Positions 16,665 to 26,228 of a stretch of DNA of 64,000 bases are shown piece by piece. The stretch comes from Deltaproteobacteria bacterium UBA4427. Its GTDB lineage: Bacteria; Myxococcota_A; UBA9160; UBA4427. Each line of letters starts with the position of its first letter. The stretch's first letter is position 1. The notes under the pieces were generated by a model. The model saw only the letters and a list, made by a program, of their open reading frames with translations. It was not told the origin of the DNA and did no database searches. The DNA is taken from assembly GCA_002390675.1 (NCBI GenBank), contig DGPZ01000181.1, positions 16,753-80,752 on the forward strand, read 5' to 3'. The position numbers and the translations under genes are program-made.

Positions 16665-18061
16665 GCGTGCCGGCAAGTGTCGATGAACTTCTCGGGTGGA
16701 CCGGCGGCAGCCTCATCCGTGGTCGCGGCGATCAAACCTTTACAGGCACGGTCATCGACAGTCGTGCTGCTCTGCCGGGTGATCTCTTCGTTGCGATCGT
16801 CGGCCCAAACCATGACGCGCACCGTTTCTTGGGCAATGTCTTGCTAGGCGGTGCCGCCGGAGCGCTGGTCCAATCAGATCGACTGAACGAGCCTCTTCCC
16901 CGAAGTGATGGTTTCCTCGTCCAGGTTGATGACACAACGACCGCACTCGCGTCCCTTGCTCATGGTCATCGCCAGTCTTTTGCCGGGCCTCTGATCGGTA
17001 TCACGGGCAGCAACGGCAAGACGACCACAAAGGAGCTCTGCGCAACGATTCTCGAGAGCCGCGGCTCAACCCTCGCCACCCGCGGAAACCTAAACAACAA
17101 CTTCGGCGTACCACTTACGTTGCTGAGGCGAGAACAAGAAGACCGCATAGCCGTGGTCGAGATGGGCATGAACCATCGCGGCGAGATCGCAACCTTGGCT
17201 GAGATTGCCGAGCCGACGATCGGTGTTCTTACGAATATAGGAACCGCTCACATCGAGTTTCTCGGCTCCCGAGAAAATATCGCGCTGGAAAAAGGTGACC
17301 TGCTGGCCAGGCTGCCGGCAAACGGGACCGCCGTGCTGGGCCGAGACGACGCTCTCGCCTTCGCCCAGGCCAAAAGAACCGCGGCGCAGGTACTTTCCTT
17401 TGGACGCGCCAAGAACTCGGACCTTTGTGCGAGCCAGGTCCGCTTCCTCGAGGAGGGCGCCTTCGCGTTCCAACTCGAATCCCCCTTCGGCCGCGGGGAG
17501 ATTCGCGTATTCGGTCTGGCTGAAACGATCGTTGAGAATGCCCTTGCCGCGGCGGGCGGCACTTTTGCCGCAGGCGCGAGCTTTGAAGACGTCGCTGACG
17601 GACTTGCTAGGCACGAGGGGGTTCCGGGGCGCATGCAGCCGCGCACTCTCCCGAACGATGTGTTGCTGATCGATGACACATACAACGCGAACCCCCAGTC
17701 CATGCAGAACGCCCTCGAAACCCTTGCCCGCATGCCGTCAACCGGGAAGCGCCACGCCGTCCTCGGCCAGATGGGCGAGCTCGGCGAATCCGCCGCGCAG
17801 GCACATGCGGAGATCGGCCGCCTCGCAGCAGAACTTAATGTCGATGCTCTCTACCTACTCGGGGATATGGCCGACCTAACCGCGGAAGCTGCAAAGACCG
17901 CTGGGCTTGCCCTCGAACAAATTATTCAGAGCGAGAGCCACGAGGCCCTCGCAGAGAGTCTTCGGAACCGAATCAACAAGGGCGATCGTGTCCTCGTCAA
18001 AGGGTCTCGCGCCGCGAAAATGGAACGTGTGATCGAATTACTCGAAGAGGGAAGCCCCTAA
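16661..18061 (+). CDS. murF: UDP-MurNAc-tripeptide:D-Ala-D-Ala ligase MurF
   Basis: The 466-aa Mur ligase has the P-loop G-I-T-G-S-N-G-K-T-T-T-K-E-L, the family segment VVEMGMNHRGEI and L-T-N-I-G-T-A-H-I-E, and the C-terminal D-D-T-Y-N-A-N-P-Q-S-M motif, which is characteristic of MurF rather than MurE. It adds the D-Ala-D-Ala dipeptide to complete the UDP-MurNAc-pentapeptide. It overlaps murE by 4 bp and shares one base with mraY. D-Ala-D-Ala ligase (ddl) is not in this cluster. Confidence 0.95.
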   Translation: MSVPASVDELLGWTGGSLIRGRGDQTFTGTVIDSRAALPGDLFVAIVGPNHDAHRFLGNVLLGGAAGALVQSDRLNEPLPRSDGFLVQVDDTTTALASLAHGHRQSFAGPLIGITGSNGKTTTKELCATILESRGSTLATRGNLNNNFGVPLTLLRREQEDRIAVVEMGMNHRGEIATLAEIAEPTIGVLTNIGTAHIEFLGSRENIALEKGDLLARLPANGTAVLGRDDALAFAQAKRTAAQVLSFGRAKNSDLCASQVRFLEEGAFAFQLESPFGRGEIRVFGLAETIVENALAAAGGTFAAGASFEDVADGLARHEGVPGRMQPRTLPNDVLLIDDTYNANPQSMQNALETLARMPSTGKRHAVLGQMGELGESAAQAHAEIGRLAAELNVDALYLLGDMADLTAEAAKTAGLALEQIIQSESHEALAESLRNRINKGDRVLVKGSRAAKMERVIELLEEGSP

Positions 18062-19134
18062 TGATTTACCACTGGCTCTATCCCTTGGCAGACACCTGGA
18101 GCGGACTCAATGTCGTTCGCTACATCACATTCAGAACCGCGGCTGCGACGCTGACCGCGCTCTTCATCTCGTTCATAGTGGGACCGTGGCTGATCAGACG
18201 CCTAGCGGAGCTAAGAGTTGGGCAACCGATTCGTGAAATCGGTCCCGATCACCAATCAAAGGCCGGCACCCCAACCATGGGCGGGCTCTTGATCCTGCTT
18301 TCGCTGATCACATCTACCCTTCTCTGGACGGACCTCACGAACCCCTTCGTCTGGATCGTGCTTGGCCTAACGACCGGATACGGCGTACTCGGCTTCATCG
18401 ACGACTACCACAAGGTCACAAAAAGCAATAGCGACGGCATTTCCGCTCGTATGAAGCTCACCTGGCAAGTGATCATGGCTTTTTGCGTCGCGGTGGCGAT
18501 CTACAACAGCCCCGCCTTCGACTCGCAGCTCGCCGTTCCTTTCTTCAAGAATTTCACGCCAGACATCGGAATCTTCTACATCCCCTTGGCGACCTTCATC
18601 ATCGTCGCCGCGAGCAATTCCGTGAACCTGACCGATGGCCTCGACGGGCTCGCTATCGGCCCCGTGATGATCTCCGCCGGCACCTTTCTCGTGCTCGCCT
18701 ACGCATCCGGCCACGCAGGCATCGCCGAATATCTTCAGATCAAGAACGTTCCCGGGTCAGGACAGCTCGCGATTATCTGTGGCGCCCTGTTCGGAGGTGG
18801 ACTCGGCTTTCTCTGGTTCAATGCATCTCCGGCGGAACTCTTCATGGGAGATGTCGGTTCCCTCGCCCTCGGTGGCGCGCTCGGCACGATTGCCGTCTTG
18901 ATTCGACAGGAAATCCTGCTCGCCGTAGTCGGCGGCATCTTCGTCATCGAGACCCTGAGCGTGATCATCCAGGTCGTCTCGTTCAAAATGACCGGTAAGC
19001 GCGTATTCAGGATGGCGCCGGTCCACCACCATTTCGAGCAGTTGGGTTGGCCCGAGCAGAAGATCGTCGTCCGCTTTTGGATCGTCTCGATCATCCTCGG
19101 CCTCGTCGCGTTGTCGTCGCTCAAACTGCGCTGA
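18061..19134 (+). CDS. mraY: phospho-MurNAc-pentapeptide transferase MraY
   Basis: The 357-aa polytopic inner-membrane enzyme makes lipid I from UDP-MurNAc-pentapeptide and undecaprenyl phosphate. Conserved elements seen are the G-T-P-T-M-G-G region near residue 75, the catalytic aspartates in F-I-D-D-Y-H-K, N-L-T-D-G-L-D-G-L, the G-D-V-G-S-L-A-L-G-G loop and the C-terminal P-V-H-H-H-F-E-Q motif. About ten transmembrane segments are expected and the hydrophobic pattern agrees. A 47-bp gap follows before murD, one of few gaps in the operon. Confidence 0.96.
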   Translation: MIYHWLYPLADTWSGLNVVRYITFRTAAATLTALFISFIVGPWLIRRLAELRVGQPIREIGPDHQSKAGTPTMGGLLILLSLITSTLLWTDLTNPFVWIVLGLTTGYGVLGFIDDYHKVTKSNSDGISARMKLTWQVIMAFCVAVAIYNSPAFDSQLAVPFFKNFTPDIGIFYIPLATFIIVAASNSVNLTDGLDGLAIGPVMISAGTFLVLAYASGHAGIAEYLQIKNVPGSGQLAIICGALFGGGLGFLWFNASPAELFMGDVGSLALGGALGTIAVLIRQEILLAVVGGIFVIETLSVIIQVVSFKMTGKRVFRMAPVHHHFEQLGWPEQKIVVRFWIVSIILGLVALSSLKLR

Positions 19135-19181
19135 TCGTATTGGCGGATCCTTGTCGGGCCCGCAGCAAAAGAGAGTCGTAC

Positions 19182-20528
19182 ATGGAATTCGAAGGACAAA
19201 GCGTCCTTGTGCTAGGTCTCGGCCTATCGGGATGCTCTGCGGTGAACTATCTCGCCGGACAGGGCGCCCGAGTGGTCGCAGCAGACGAACGCGCTGAAAG
19301 TGCGGTTGTCGACCTGGATACGTTGCCGGGCGATATCGAATTGCATGTCGGCCGAGAATTCCCTGCTCTCGAAGACTTTGACCTCGTCGTGCCTAGCCCC
19401 GGCGTGCCCGCCGCGCGATTCGCAGGCCGCGCCCGCAAGGCTTGGGGAGACATCGAGCTTTGCTTCCGCGCCCTCCGAATTCCGGTCCTTGCCGTCACCG
19501 GCACGAACGGCAAGTCGACGGTCGTTAAGTTGATCGAAGCGATGGCCAACGCAGCCGGGATTCGGGCACGAGCGGCAGGCAATCTTGGCGTACCTGCCCT
19601 GGACTTGGTCGGCGCGCCCCTTGATCTCGCAATCCTCGAGGTCTCTTCTTTCCAGCTGGAAAGCGTCGACGCCTTCGCGCCTCGAACCGGTGTGCTGCTC
19701 AATCTCTCCCCCGATCATCTCGATCGCCACGGGAGCATGAAAGGCTACCGAGATGCGAAGGCGCGCCTCTTCGCTCGGCAAGGTCCTGGACAGAGCGCGA
19801 TTCTGAACGGCGATGACCCTCTCTGCTCAAATCTTGCATTACCGGATGGCGTCGAGCGCCTCGAGTTCACACGACACCGCCCGGTTGCGGCGGGCGCCTG
19901 GCTCGATGGCCGAAATGCCATCGTCCGACGCGCTGGTCGTCAGCAATCAATTTCACTCGAAGGCGCCGAAAGCCTCGGCCCACAAGATGACAACCTCCTC
20001 GCGACGCTCCTCGCTCTCGACACTCTAGACGTTGACCTCGGGTCGGCCACGAAGGCGTTCGAAAGCTTCGAAGGCTTGCCTCATCGATGCGAAACCGTCG
20101 GCGAGTACAAAGGCGTCCGTTATGTCGACGATTCGAAAGCGACAAATATCGGCGCGGCACGGCGCTCCCTCGAAGCACTCGGCGGAAACTTGATTTGGAT
20201 TGCAGGCGGTCGCCACAAGGGGGGCGCGCTTGACGAGCTCGCTGAGAGTGCGAAAGCACTAGTGAAACAGGCACTCCTGATCGGCGAAGCCGCCAAGGAA
20301 TTCGAAACCGCTCTCGCGCCTCACGTCGCAACTGAAATCGCAGGCGACCTCAACTCAGCCGTTGCCCGGGCGGCAGCGATCGCATACCCGGGCGACGTCG
20401 TATTGCTTGCGCCGGCGTGTGCCAGCTTCGATCAGTTCAATAGTTTCGAAGATCGAGGCAATGCCTTCCGTGCGGCGGTAGAGGCGCTGTCCTCCTCGCA
20501 CTTAGATTCAACAAAGGGGCGCACATGA
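19182..20528 (+). CDS. murD: UDP-MurNAc-L-Ala:D-Glu ligase MurD
   Basis: I chose the ATG at 19182 (448 aa; A-rich/GAGAG stretch about 8 bases upstream), because the Rossmann-like N-terminus V-L-V-L-G-L-G-L-S-G begins here; an open frame from 19047 runs inside mraY. The ATP loop V-T-G-T-N-G-K-S-T, the N-L-S-P-D-H-L-D-R-H motif and the C-terminal Y-V-D-D-S-K-A-T-N motif are all present. The enzyme adds D-glutamate to UDP-MurNAc-L-Ala. The last 4 bp overlap ftsW. Confidence 0.95.
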   Translation: MEFEGQSVLVLGLGLSGCSAVNYLAGQGARVVAADERAESAVVDLDTLPGDIELHVGREFPALEDFDLVVPSPGVPAARFAGRARKAWGDIELCFRALRIPVLAVTGTNGKSTVVKLIEAMANAAGIRARAAGNLGVPALDLVGAPLDLAILEVSSFQLESVDAFAPRTGVLLNLSPDHLDRHGSMKGYRDAKARLFARQGPGQSAILNGDDPLCSNLALPDGVERLEFTRHRPVAAGAWLDGRNAIVRRAGRQQSISLEGAESLGPQDDNLLATLLALDTLDVDLGSATKAFESFEGLPHRCETVGEYKGVRYVDDSKATNIGAARRSLEALGGNLIWIAGGRHKGGALDELAESAKALVKQALLIGEAAKEFETALAPHVATEIAGDLNSAVARAAAIAYPGDVVLLAPACASFDQFNSFEDRGNAFRAAVEALSSSHLDSTKGRT

Positions 20529-21712
20529 GTACGACCGCCGCACTCGACCGACATACTCGCCCCGCGCCGTCCTCCCGACCAGCCTCTGGCGTCGATCCCG
20601 GAATCGCTCTCGCTACCGGCCTCTTGATCGGCATCGGCGTCGTCATGAGTTACAGCGCGACCGCCGCCCTGGCTCTCGAGGCCAGCTTCCCGCCGCTCTT
20701 CTTTGACCACCTCACCGGCCTCGTCTTAGGCGGCATCGCCGCGAGCATCGCTTATCACCTCCCCTCTTCATGGCTGCGAGATTGCGCGATGCCCTTCTGG
20801 GCGTTCACTATGGCACTGCTCGTCGCGACCCTACTCTTCGGCATTGAGGTCAATGGCGCACAGCGGTGGATCGCTCTGCCGGGTGTTCGGTTTCAACCCG
20901 GCGAACTTGCAAAGTGCGCAACGCTCCTGGCAGTCGCGGCCTGGCTCTCACGTAAAGACGACAAGCGTGAGCTTTCTACGCGCCGCTCAATTCAGGCCGC
21001 CGGCATAGCAATTATTCCCGCCGCTCTACTGCTCATGCAGCCCGACCTCGGCAACGCGGTCGTGCTTGTCGTGCTTTCCGCCGGTTTGCTTTTTATAGCC
21101 GGAACACCCTGGCCCCGATTCGTTCTACCGGGCATCGCGGGCGTTCTAATAGTCGCCGCCTATGTCGTGAATAACGCATACGCCTGGCGCCGAATATTGG
21201 GCTTCCTCGACCCCTTCCGCGAAGCGCAGGGTGCAGGATGGCAGCTAGTTCAATCCTACGTCGCATTCGGACAAGGCGGCTTCTTCGGCCAAGGGCTCGG
21301 CAACGGACGGCAGAAGCTCGAGTACTTGCCTGAGGTGCATACGGACTTCGTGCTGGCACTCATCGCCGAGGAACTCGGCCTCGTTGGTGTCCTTCTCGTG
21401 CTTGGCGGTTTTGCGGCGCTTTGGGTGGCAGGGACCCGCGCAGCACGCCGCGCAACTAATCGCTTCGACCTCTATGTAGGTTTCGCCATGGTGACCCTGC
21501 TTACAATTCCCGCTTTCCTCAATGCGTCCGTCGTCATGGGACTGGTGCCTACCAAAGGCCTGACACTGCCTTTCCTCTCCTACGGTCGGACATCACTCGT
21601 CGTAAGCTGCTTCGCTCTCGGGCTTCTCCTCGGCGTCGCCCGGCGTCATCCCGCACGTGCACGCCGCGCTGCGCCCAACACTTCATCTCGCAAGGAGAGC
21701 GCTCGATGGTGA
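20525..21712 (+). CDS. ftsW: septal peptidoglycan polymerase FtsW (SEDS family)
   Basis: The 395-aa SEDS protein has about ten membrane helices and a soluble N-terminal tail of about 35 residues. SEDS motifs visible include F-Q-P-G-E-L-A-K, Q-P-D-L-G-N-A-V, the large periplasmic loop before A-E-E-L-G-L-V-G, and L-P-F-L-S-Y-G-R-T-S near the end. FtsW polymerises lipid II at the septum together with FtsI. It overlaps murD by 4 bp and murG by 7 bp. Confidence 0.94.
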   Translation: MSTTAALDRHTRPAPSSRPASGVDPGIALATGLLIGIGVVMSYSATAALALEASFPPLFFDHLTGLVLGGIAASIAYHLPSSWLRDCAMPFWAFTMALLVATLLFGIEVNGAQRWIALPGVRFQPGELAKCATLLAVAAWLSRKDDKRELSTRRSIQAAGIAIIPAALLLMQPDLGNAVVLVVLSAGLLFIAGTPWPRFVLPGIAGVLIVAAYVVNNAYAWRRILGFLDPFREAQGAGWQLVQSYVAFGQGGFFGQGLGNGRQKLEYLPEVHTDFVLALIAEELGLVGVLLVLGGFAALWVAGTRAARRATNRFDLYVGFAMVTLLTIPAFLNASVVMGLVPTKGLTLPFLSYGRTSLVVSCFALGLLLGVARRHPARARRAAPNTSSRKESARW

Positions 21713-22863
21713 AGCGATGGGTCATCGCGGGTGGTGGCACAGGCGGCCACGTAACGCCGGCACTCGCATTAGGCGAAGCGCTTCGCTCCAAGGGTGACGA
21801 AGTTCTTTTCATCGGATCCGCTCGGGGACTCGAGTCTCGACTCGTACCGGACGCCGGATTCAATCTGGAAATTCTGCCGAGCGAACAAGTGATGGGTCGC
21901 AATCTCCTCGGTCAAATCAGAGGCGCATTCGCAATCCTTCGCTCAACGTTCACGGCCCGGCGTATCCTTAAGCGATTTGATGCCGACGCAGTGATCTCGG
22001 TTGGGGGCTACGCAGCGATGCCCGCCGCCCTGGCCGCCAAAACCCTGAGCCGACCGCTCTTCCTCGTTGAACCCAACGCTATTCCTGGCCGAGTCAACAA
22101 ACTCACGGCACGATTCGCCCGTACGGTCTTCGTCGGCTTCGAGTCCACCAGGGGCAACTTGCCTAGCGGACCGGAAAGTCTTTGCGTCGGCGTACCCCTT
22201 CGCCGGGCCCTATACCGCGCCTTTGCGGACCGCCCCGAAAAGGGTGTCCCCGGAACGCCTCTCCGCGTATTCGTGTTCGGCGGTAGCCAAGGCGCTCGTC
22301 AACTCAACGAAAACGTTCCGAATGCGCTTTCCCGTCTGCGGAAAAAATCCGTCGAGGTTTTTCATCAGACCGGCGAGGCGGACCGTGCCGATGTTGAAGC
22401 ACGCTATGCCGAGTTGGGCCTCCCTGCGGAAGTTGTCTCCTTCGAGCACGAAATGGCAAAACGCTACGAATGGGCAGACCTCGTGATTTGTCGTGCCGGT
22501 GCGCTGACCGTTGCAGAACTCGCACTTGCGAGGATGCCTGCACTACTGATTCCGTATCCATTCGCAGCGGACGATCATCAGTCAGCGAATGCGAACGCAC
22601 TAGAACAAGCCGGCGCCGCGCGAAGCCTTGATGCAAAGCCCCTCGACATAAATGCTCTCGCTCAAGCCGTTGCGGAGTTCGTCACGACGCCTGGACGTCT
22701 CGTACTCATGCGCGAAGCAGCCGACCGACTCGCGAGACCTCACGCCGCGATCGATATCATCGAACATTGCACGGCGAGGCTCGATGGCCGACCGCCGCGG
22801 GTTCAACGCGACGCTAAGGACCATGCAGTCACCGAGGGGGAAGCATCTTGCCCCGAAAGTTGA
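21706..22863 (+). CDS. murG: lipid II synthase MurG
   Basis: This 385-aa GT28 glycosyltransferase transfers GlcNAc from UDP-GlcNAc to lipid I at the inner face of the membrane. The first glycine-rich loop (G-G-G-T-G-G-H-V-T-P-A-L-A) starts near residue 7, the second (F-G-G-S-Q-G-A-R) near 187, and the donor-binding segment (C-R-A-G-A-L-T-V-A-E-L) and P-Y-P-F-A-A-D-D-H-Q follow. A charged tail of about 25 residues after the fold is not typical. Its 3' end overlaps murC by 16 bp. Confidence 0.95.
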   Translation: MVKRWVIAGGGTGGHVTPALALGEALRSKGDEVLFIGSARGLESRLVPDAGFNLEILPSEQVMGRNLLGQIRGAFAILRSTFTARRILKRFDADAVISVGGYAAMPAALAAKTLSRPLFLVEPNAIPGRVNKLTARFARTVFVGFESTRGNLPSGPESLCVGVPLRRALYRAFADRPEKGVPGTPLRVFVFGGSQGARQLNENVPNALSRLRKKSVEVFHQTGEADRADVEARYAELGLPAEVVSFEHEMAKRYEWADLVICRAGALTVAELALARMPALLIPYPFAADDHQSANANALEQAGAARSLDAKPLDINALAQAVAEFVTTPGRLVLMREAADRLARPHAAIDIIEHCTARLDGRPPRVQRDAKDHAVTEGEASCPES

Positions 22864-24248
22864 GCCCACTGCATTTCGTTGGAATTGGTGGAATTGGCAT
22901 GGCCGCCCTCGCCGAACTCTTCCACGCCCAGGGCCATACGGTTTCGGGTTCGGATGTCGTTGCGGGCGCGACTTTCGAGCGACTGCGCGAGTTAGGCGTC
23001 CGCGTCCAACTCGGGCATGCCGCAGAAGCGGTAAGAGAAGCCGCGACCGTCGTTCACTCCTCCGCGATTTCGCAAGACAATCCCGAACTCGCCGCGGCGC
23101 GAGAACAGAATATTCCGATCATCGGCCGCGGTGCATTACTCGCAGAAGTTCTTCGTACACACGACGCGATCGCGATCGGTGGTTCCCACGGCAAGACAAC
23201 GACATCTGCGATGACTGCGTATTTGCTCGAAGCTGCTGGACTCGACCCGACTGCTCTGATTGGCGGACGCGTGCCGCGGCGCAGTGGTGGCGCGAGCCCC
23301 GTCAAGCTCGGCCAGGGTGACCTGATCGTTGCCGAAGTGGACGAAAGCGATGGCTCGTTCCTACTCACACGCCCACTCTTCGCAGTGATCACGAACGCCG
23401 ACCCGGAGCATCTCGATCACTACGGTACTAGGGAAGTACTGCTAGATGCCTTCGTGCAGTTCGCAAACTCAGTCCCCGTTCACGGCGCAGTCATTTTAGG
23501 AATCGATCATCCGGGCGTTGCCGAAATCGCACCGCGCATCACATCACGGAAGATCACCTTTGGGTTCGCGGAAGATGCAGATCTTCGTGCGGCATCGATT
23601 GAAGTGATCGCAGGGGGACAGCGGTGCCATGCCGTCCTTCGCGACGACCAGCGGTTCACCTTCGACGTCCCCATGCCAGGCAGGCATAACGTCCTTAATG
23701 CGCTCGCAGCTCTCGCCGTCGGTCTCGAACAAGGCGTAGGTGCTGAAATACTCTGCAAAGCAATCGGTACCTTTCCGGGCGTTGCGCGGCGCTATGAGCG
23801 TAAGGGCACTTCACGGGGAGTCGAATTCATAGACGACTACGCTCATCATCCCGCCGAAGTCCGTGCCGTACTTTCCGGCGCCCGCAGCGTTCACGACGGC
23901 CCAATCACTGCAATTTTCCAGCCCCATCGCTACACACGAACCCGCGATTGCTGGAACGAATTCACTGAGGCCTTCGCGGACGCAGACCGCGTGCTGATCT
24001 GCGACATCTATCCCGCAAGCGAAACTCCAATTGAAGGCATCGACGGGGAACGACTCGCAGATGCGATCCGCAGCCATGGTCATCCAGACGTCCAATTCGG
24101 TGGCAGCCTGGAATCGATCGAAAGGGCTTGGTCCCAGCAGTTTAACGACGGGGAACTTGTGCTCACACTCGGTGCCGGCGATGTGGTCGCCCTAGGCCCA
24201 CAAATTTTAGCTCGTCGACAAATGCTAAACGACGGAGGCTCCGCATGA
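22848..24248 (+). CDS. murC: UDP-MurNAc:L-Ala ligase MurC
   Basis: The 466-aa ligase starts with TTG at 22848, inside murG, and begins with the conserved H-F-V-G-I-G-G-I-G-M loop, so no later start fits. The ATP loop is G-G-S-H-G-K-T-T-T, followed by E-V-D-E-S-D-G-S, N-A-D-P-E-H-L-D-H-Y and the Y-A-H-H-P motif in the C-terminal domain. It adds L-alanine, the first residue of the stem peptide. The TTG start and deep overlap suggest expression depends on translation of murG. Confidence 0.95.
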   Translation: MPRKLSPLHFVGIGGIGMAALAELFHAQGHTVSGSDVVAGATFERLRELGVRVQLGHAAEAVREAATVVHSSAISQDNPELAAAREQNIPIIGRGALLAEVLRTHDAIAIGGSHGKTTTSAMTAYLLEAAGLDPTALIGGRVPRRSGGASPVKLGQGDLIVAEVDESDGSFLLTRPLFAVITNADPEHLDHYGTREVLLDAFVQFANSVPVHGAVILGIDHPGVAEIAPRITSRKITFGFAEDADLRAASIEVIAGGQRCHAVLRDDQRFTFDVPMPGRHNVLNALAALAVGLEQGVGAEILCKAIGTFPGVARRYERKGTSRGVEFIDDYAHHPAEVRAVLSGARSVHDGPITAIFQPHRYTRTRDCWNEFTEAFADADRVLICDIYPASETPIEGIDGERLADAIRSHGHPDVQFGGSLESIERAWSQQFNDGELVLTLGAGDVVALGPQILARRQMLNDGGSA

Positions 24249-25186
24249 TCGGTCAAGCTGCACGCCGATCATTGGACGACCTTCTCGGCGAACGAGTTGA
24301 GTTCGACGCGCCACTCGCACGCCACACGTCCTTGCGTATCGGGGGTCCTGCGGATGCCCTAGCCACTCCATTGAGCCGTACGGAACTTGCAAAGACGCTT
24401 GCACTCTGCCACGAACATGGCCTAGCAACGCATGTTCTCGGTGCTGGCTTCAACGTCCTCGTATCAGATGCAGGACTGCGCGCTGTTGTGATTCGCCTCA
24501 AGAAGCTGCGCGGCATCGAGCGCGTTAGCCAAACGACGATTGCGATTGAAGCTGGCGCCTCACACGCCACGATCACTCGCTACTGCGTTGAGCACGGATT
24601 ATCCGGCCTCGAATTCGGCGCGGGCATTCCCGGAACACTCGGCGGATGGCTCGCCATGAATGCCGGAATCGGAGTGCGCGAGATCAAGGACGTCGTGGAA
24701 CGAATCGACCTTCTCGCTGCTGACGGACAACGCCTTCCCACGATTGAACGCGAGTCTCTCGACTTCCAATACCGAACGCTCCCGGGGCTGCCTAAGGGTT
24801 CTGTCATGGTCGGCGCACACCTAGCAGTGACCGAGAGCCAACGCCCCAAAGTTCAGTCCGAAATTGATCGCCTCCTCTCCCACAGGCAAGCCACGCAACC
24901 GACCGACATTCCCAGCTGCGGATCGGTGTTCCGCAATCCGCCCGACGATTTCGCGGGACGCCTCATCGAAGCAGCGGGCCTTAAAGGCACTCGAGAAGGC
25001 GGCGCCGAGATATCAACGGTTCATGCAAATTTCATAGTGAATCGCGGTGGAGCAACCGCGGCGGACGTGCTCCGGCTCATAGAACGCGCACGGAAGGCCG
25101 TCGCGCACGGGAGCGGGATCCAGCTCGATACGGAAGTCCAGCTTCTCGGCGAACAACCATCAATCTTGGAGATGAACGCGTCATGA
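24245..25186 (+). CDS. murB: UDP-N-acetylenolpyruvoylglucosamine reductase MurB
   Basis: The 313-aa FAD enzyme reduces the enolpyruvyl group of UDP-GlcNAc-enolpyruvate with NADPH. The N-terminal R-H-T-S-L-R-I-G-G-P-A motif, the FAD-binding L-G-A-G-F-N-V-L-V-S-D loop, G-I-P-G-T-L-G-G near residue 128 and the catalytic S-C-G-S-V-F-R-N-P region are present. Its length fits type II MurB. It lies between murC and ftsQ with 4-bp overlaps on both sides; murA is not in the window. Confidence 0.95.
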   Translation: MIGQAARRSLDDLLGERVEFDAPLARHTSLRIGGPADALATPLSRTELAKTLALCHEHGLATHVLGAGFNVLVSDAGLRAVVIRLKKLRGIERVSQTTIAIEAGASHATITRYCVEHGLSGLEFGAGIPGTLGGWLAMNAGIGVREIKDVVERIDLLAADGQRLPTIERESLDFQYRTLPGLPKGSVMVGAHLAVTESQRPKVQSEIDRLLSHRQATQPTDIPSCGSVFRNPPDDFAGRLIEAAGLKGTREGGAEISTVHANFIVNRGGATAADVLRLIERARKAVAHGSGIQLDTEVQLLGEQPSILEMNAS

Positions 25187-26115
25187 ATATGATCAAGCGA
25201 CTCTTCTCGGGTAAGTCGATTCGGCGCCGCTCCCTCGAACGCGAAACCGCAGCCCGTGCGCGCCGGGCACGAGACCATCTCGAGAAGAAGCGCGACCGCG
25301 AACGCATACGCCTAGCACGAGACCGCGCACGACATGAAATCAGCATGAGTCGTCGTCGAACTCTTCGCGTGCTCTCGCCAGTGCTCTTCGTGGCTGCCTT
25401 CGCAATCGGTTCGCAGATCGCGCCGCTGCTCGTCGAAAAGGTATGGCTACAAACCAAGTTTATTGATCGCATCGCAGTTCAAGGCGCCGTGGCCTTAACA
25501 CCCGCAGCAATTGCAGCCAGCGCTGGCGCACTCACGGGGTTGCCCCTTAGCCAAATAGACCCGCAGCAAGTAGCAGAGCAGCTCGTTGCCGACCCATGGA
25601 TCGAAGCCGCGCGTGCATTGAGGCTCCCCAGCGGAACCCTCGTCGTCCGCGTGGTGGAACGCGAAGCGATCGCTCGCTGGCAGATAGGAGGCCGCACCGA
25701 TCTCATAGATCCCGAAGGCAGCCGCTTTGCCGGCGCCATAGAGCCCGGCGGCCCGCTCCCTACTGTCGAAGGAGACAGCGTGGATCAAGGACTCCTTCCC
25801 AGCGAAGCCCTTGAGATTCTCGAAGCAGTCGCCCAACACGCGTCACTGACCCGCGACTCGAACGCGATCCGCCTGCACTTGCCCGGGCTCGAGACAGACG
25901 CCGAGGGAATCCTGCGTGGATCCACCTCAGGCTATGTGCTCGAAATCGGCGCCGAAGGTCCGCGGGCCTTGCTAGGACGAAGACTCTTTTCACAGCGTGT
26001 TGCGCGCTTGGCCTCACTCCTCGATCACGACGAGGATGCGATCCAAGCCGCTGCGCTGATCGATTTACGGTTCGCAGACCGTGCGGTTTTGCGTACCGAG
26101 TCCGCCTCTGGGTAG
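25183..26115 (+). CDS. ftsQ: division protein FtsQ (POTRA domain)
   Basis: The 310-aa protein has a very basic N-terminal cytoplasmic tail (about 60 residues, many Arg), a transmembrane helix near residues 64-82, then a POTRA domain (IDRIAVQGAVALTPAAI... onward, about 95-165) and a beta domain. It couples early and late division proteins in the FtsQLB complex. The N-terminal tail is longer and more Arg-rich than in E. coli FtsQ. It overlaps murB by 4 bp and is followed by a 113-bp gap with a hairpin before ftsA. Confidence 0.88.
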   Translation: MNMIKRLFSGKSIRRRSLERETAARARRARDHLEKKRDRERIRLARDRARHEISMSRRRTLRVLSPVLFVAAFAIGSQIAPLLVEKVWLQTKFIDRIAVQGAVALTPAAIAASAGALTGLPLSQIDPQQVAEQLVADPWIEAARALRLPSGTLVVRVVEREAIARWQIGGRTDLIDPEGSRFAGAIEPGGPLPTVEGDSVDQGLLPSEALEILEAVAQHASLTRDSNAIRLHLPGLETDAEGILRGSTSGYVLEIGAEGPRALLGRRLFSQRVARLASLLDHDEDAIQAAALIDLRFADRAVLRTESASG

Positions 26116-26136
26116 AGGTGGGCCATCAGCGGCGAC

Positions 26137-26186
26137 GGGGCCCGGATGGGTCAGGTCGTCCATCTTAGGGGGCCCCGGATGGGGTC
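26137..26186 (+). repeat. ftsQ-ftsA intergenic near-repeat and hairpin
   Basis: A GGGGCCCGGATGGGTC-like unit at 26137-26152 recurs, slightly altered, at 26168-26186. The copies can pair: GGGGCCC (26137-26143) with GGGCCCC (26170-26176), and inside it GATGG (26145-26149) with CCATC (26160-26164). No T-run follows, so this is not an evident terminator. It may stabilise or process the mRNA between ftsQ and ftsA. Confidence 0.4.
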
Positions 26187-26228
26187 TCTCAATCTCGAGG
26201 GTGAATAGTCTTCGAGTGGAGGGTAAGC

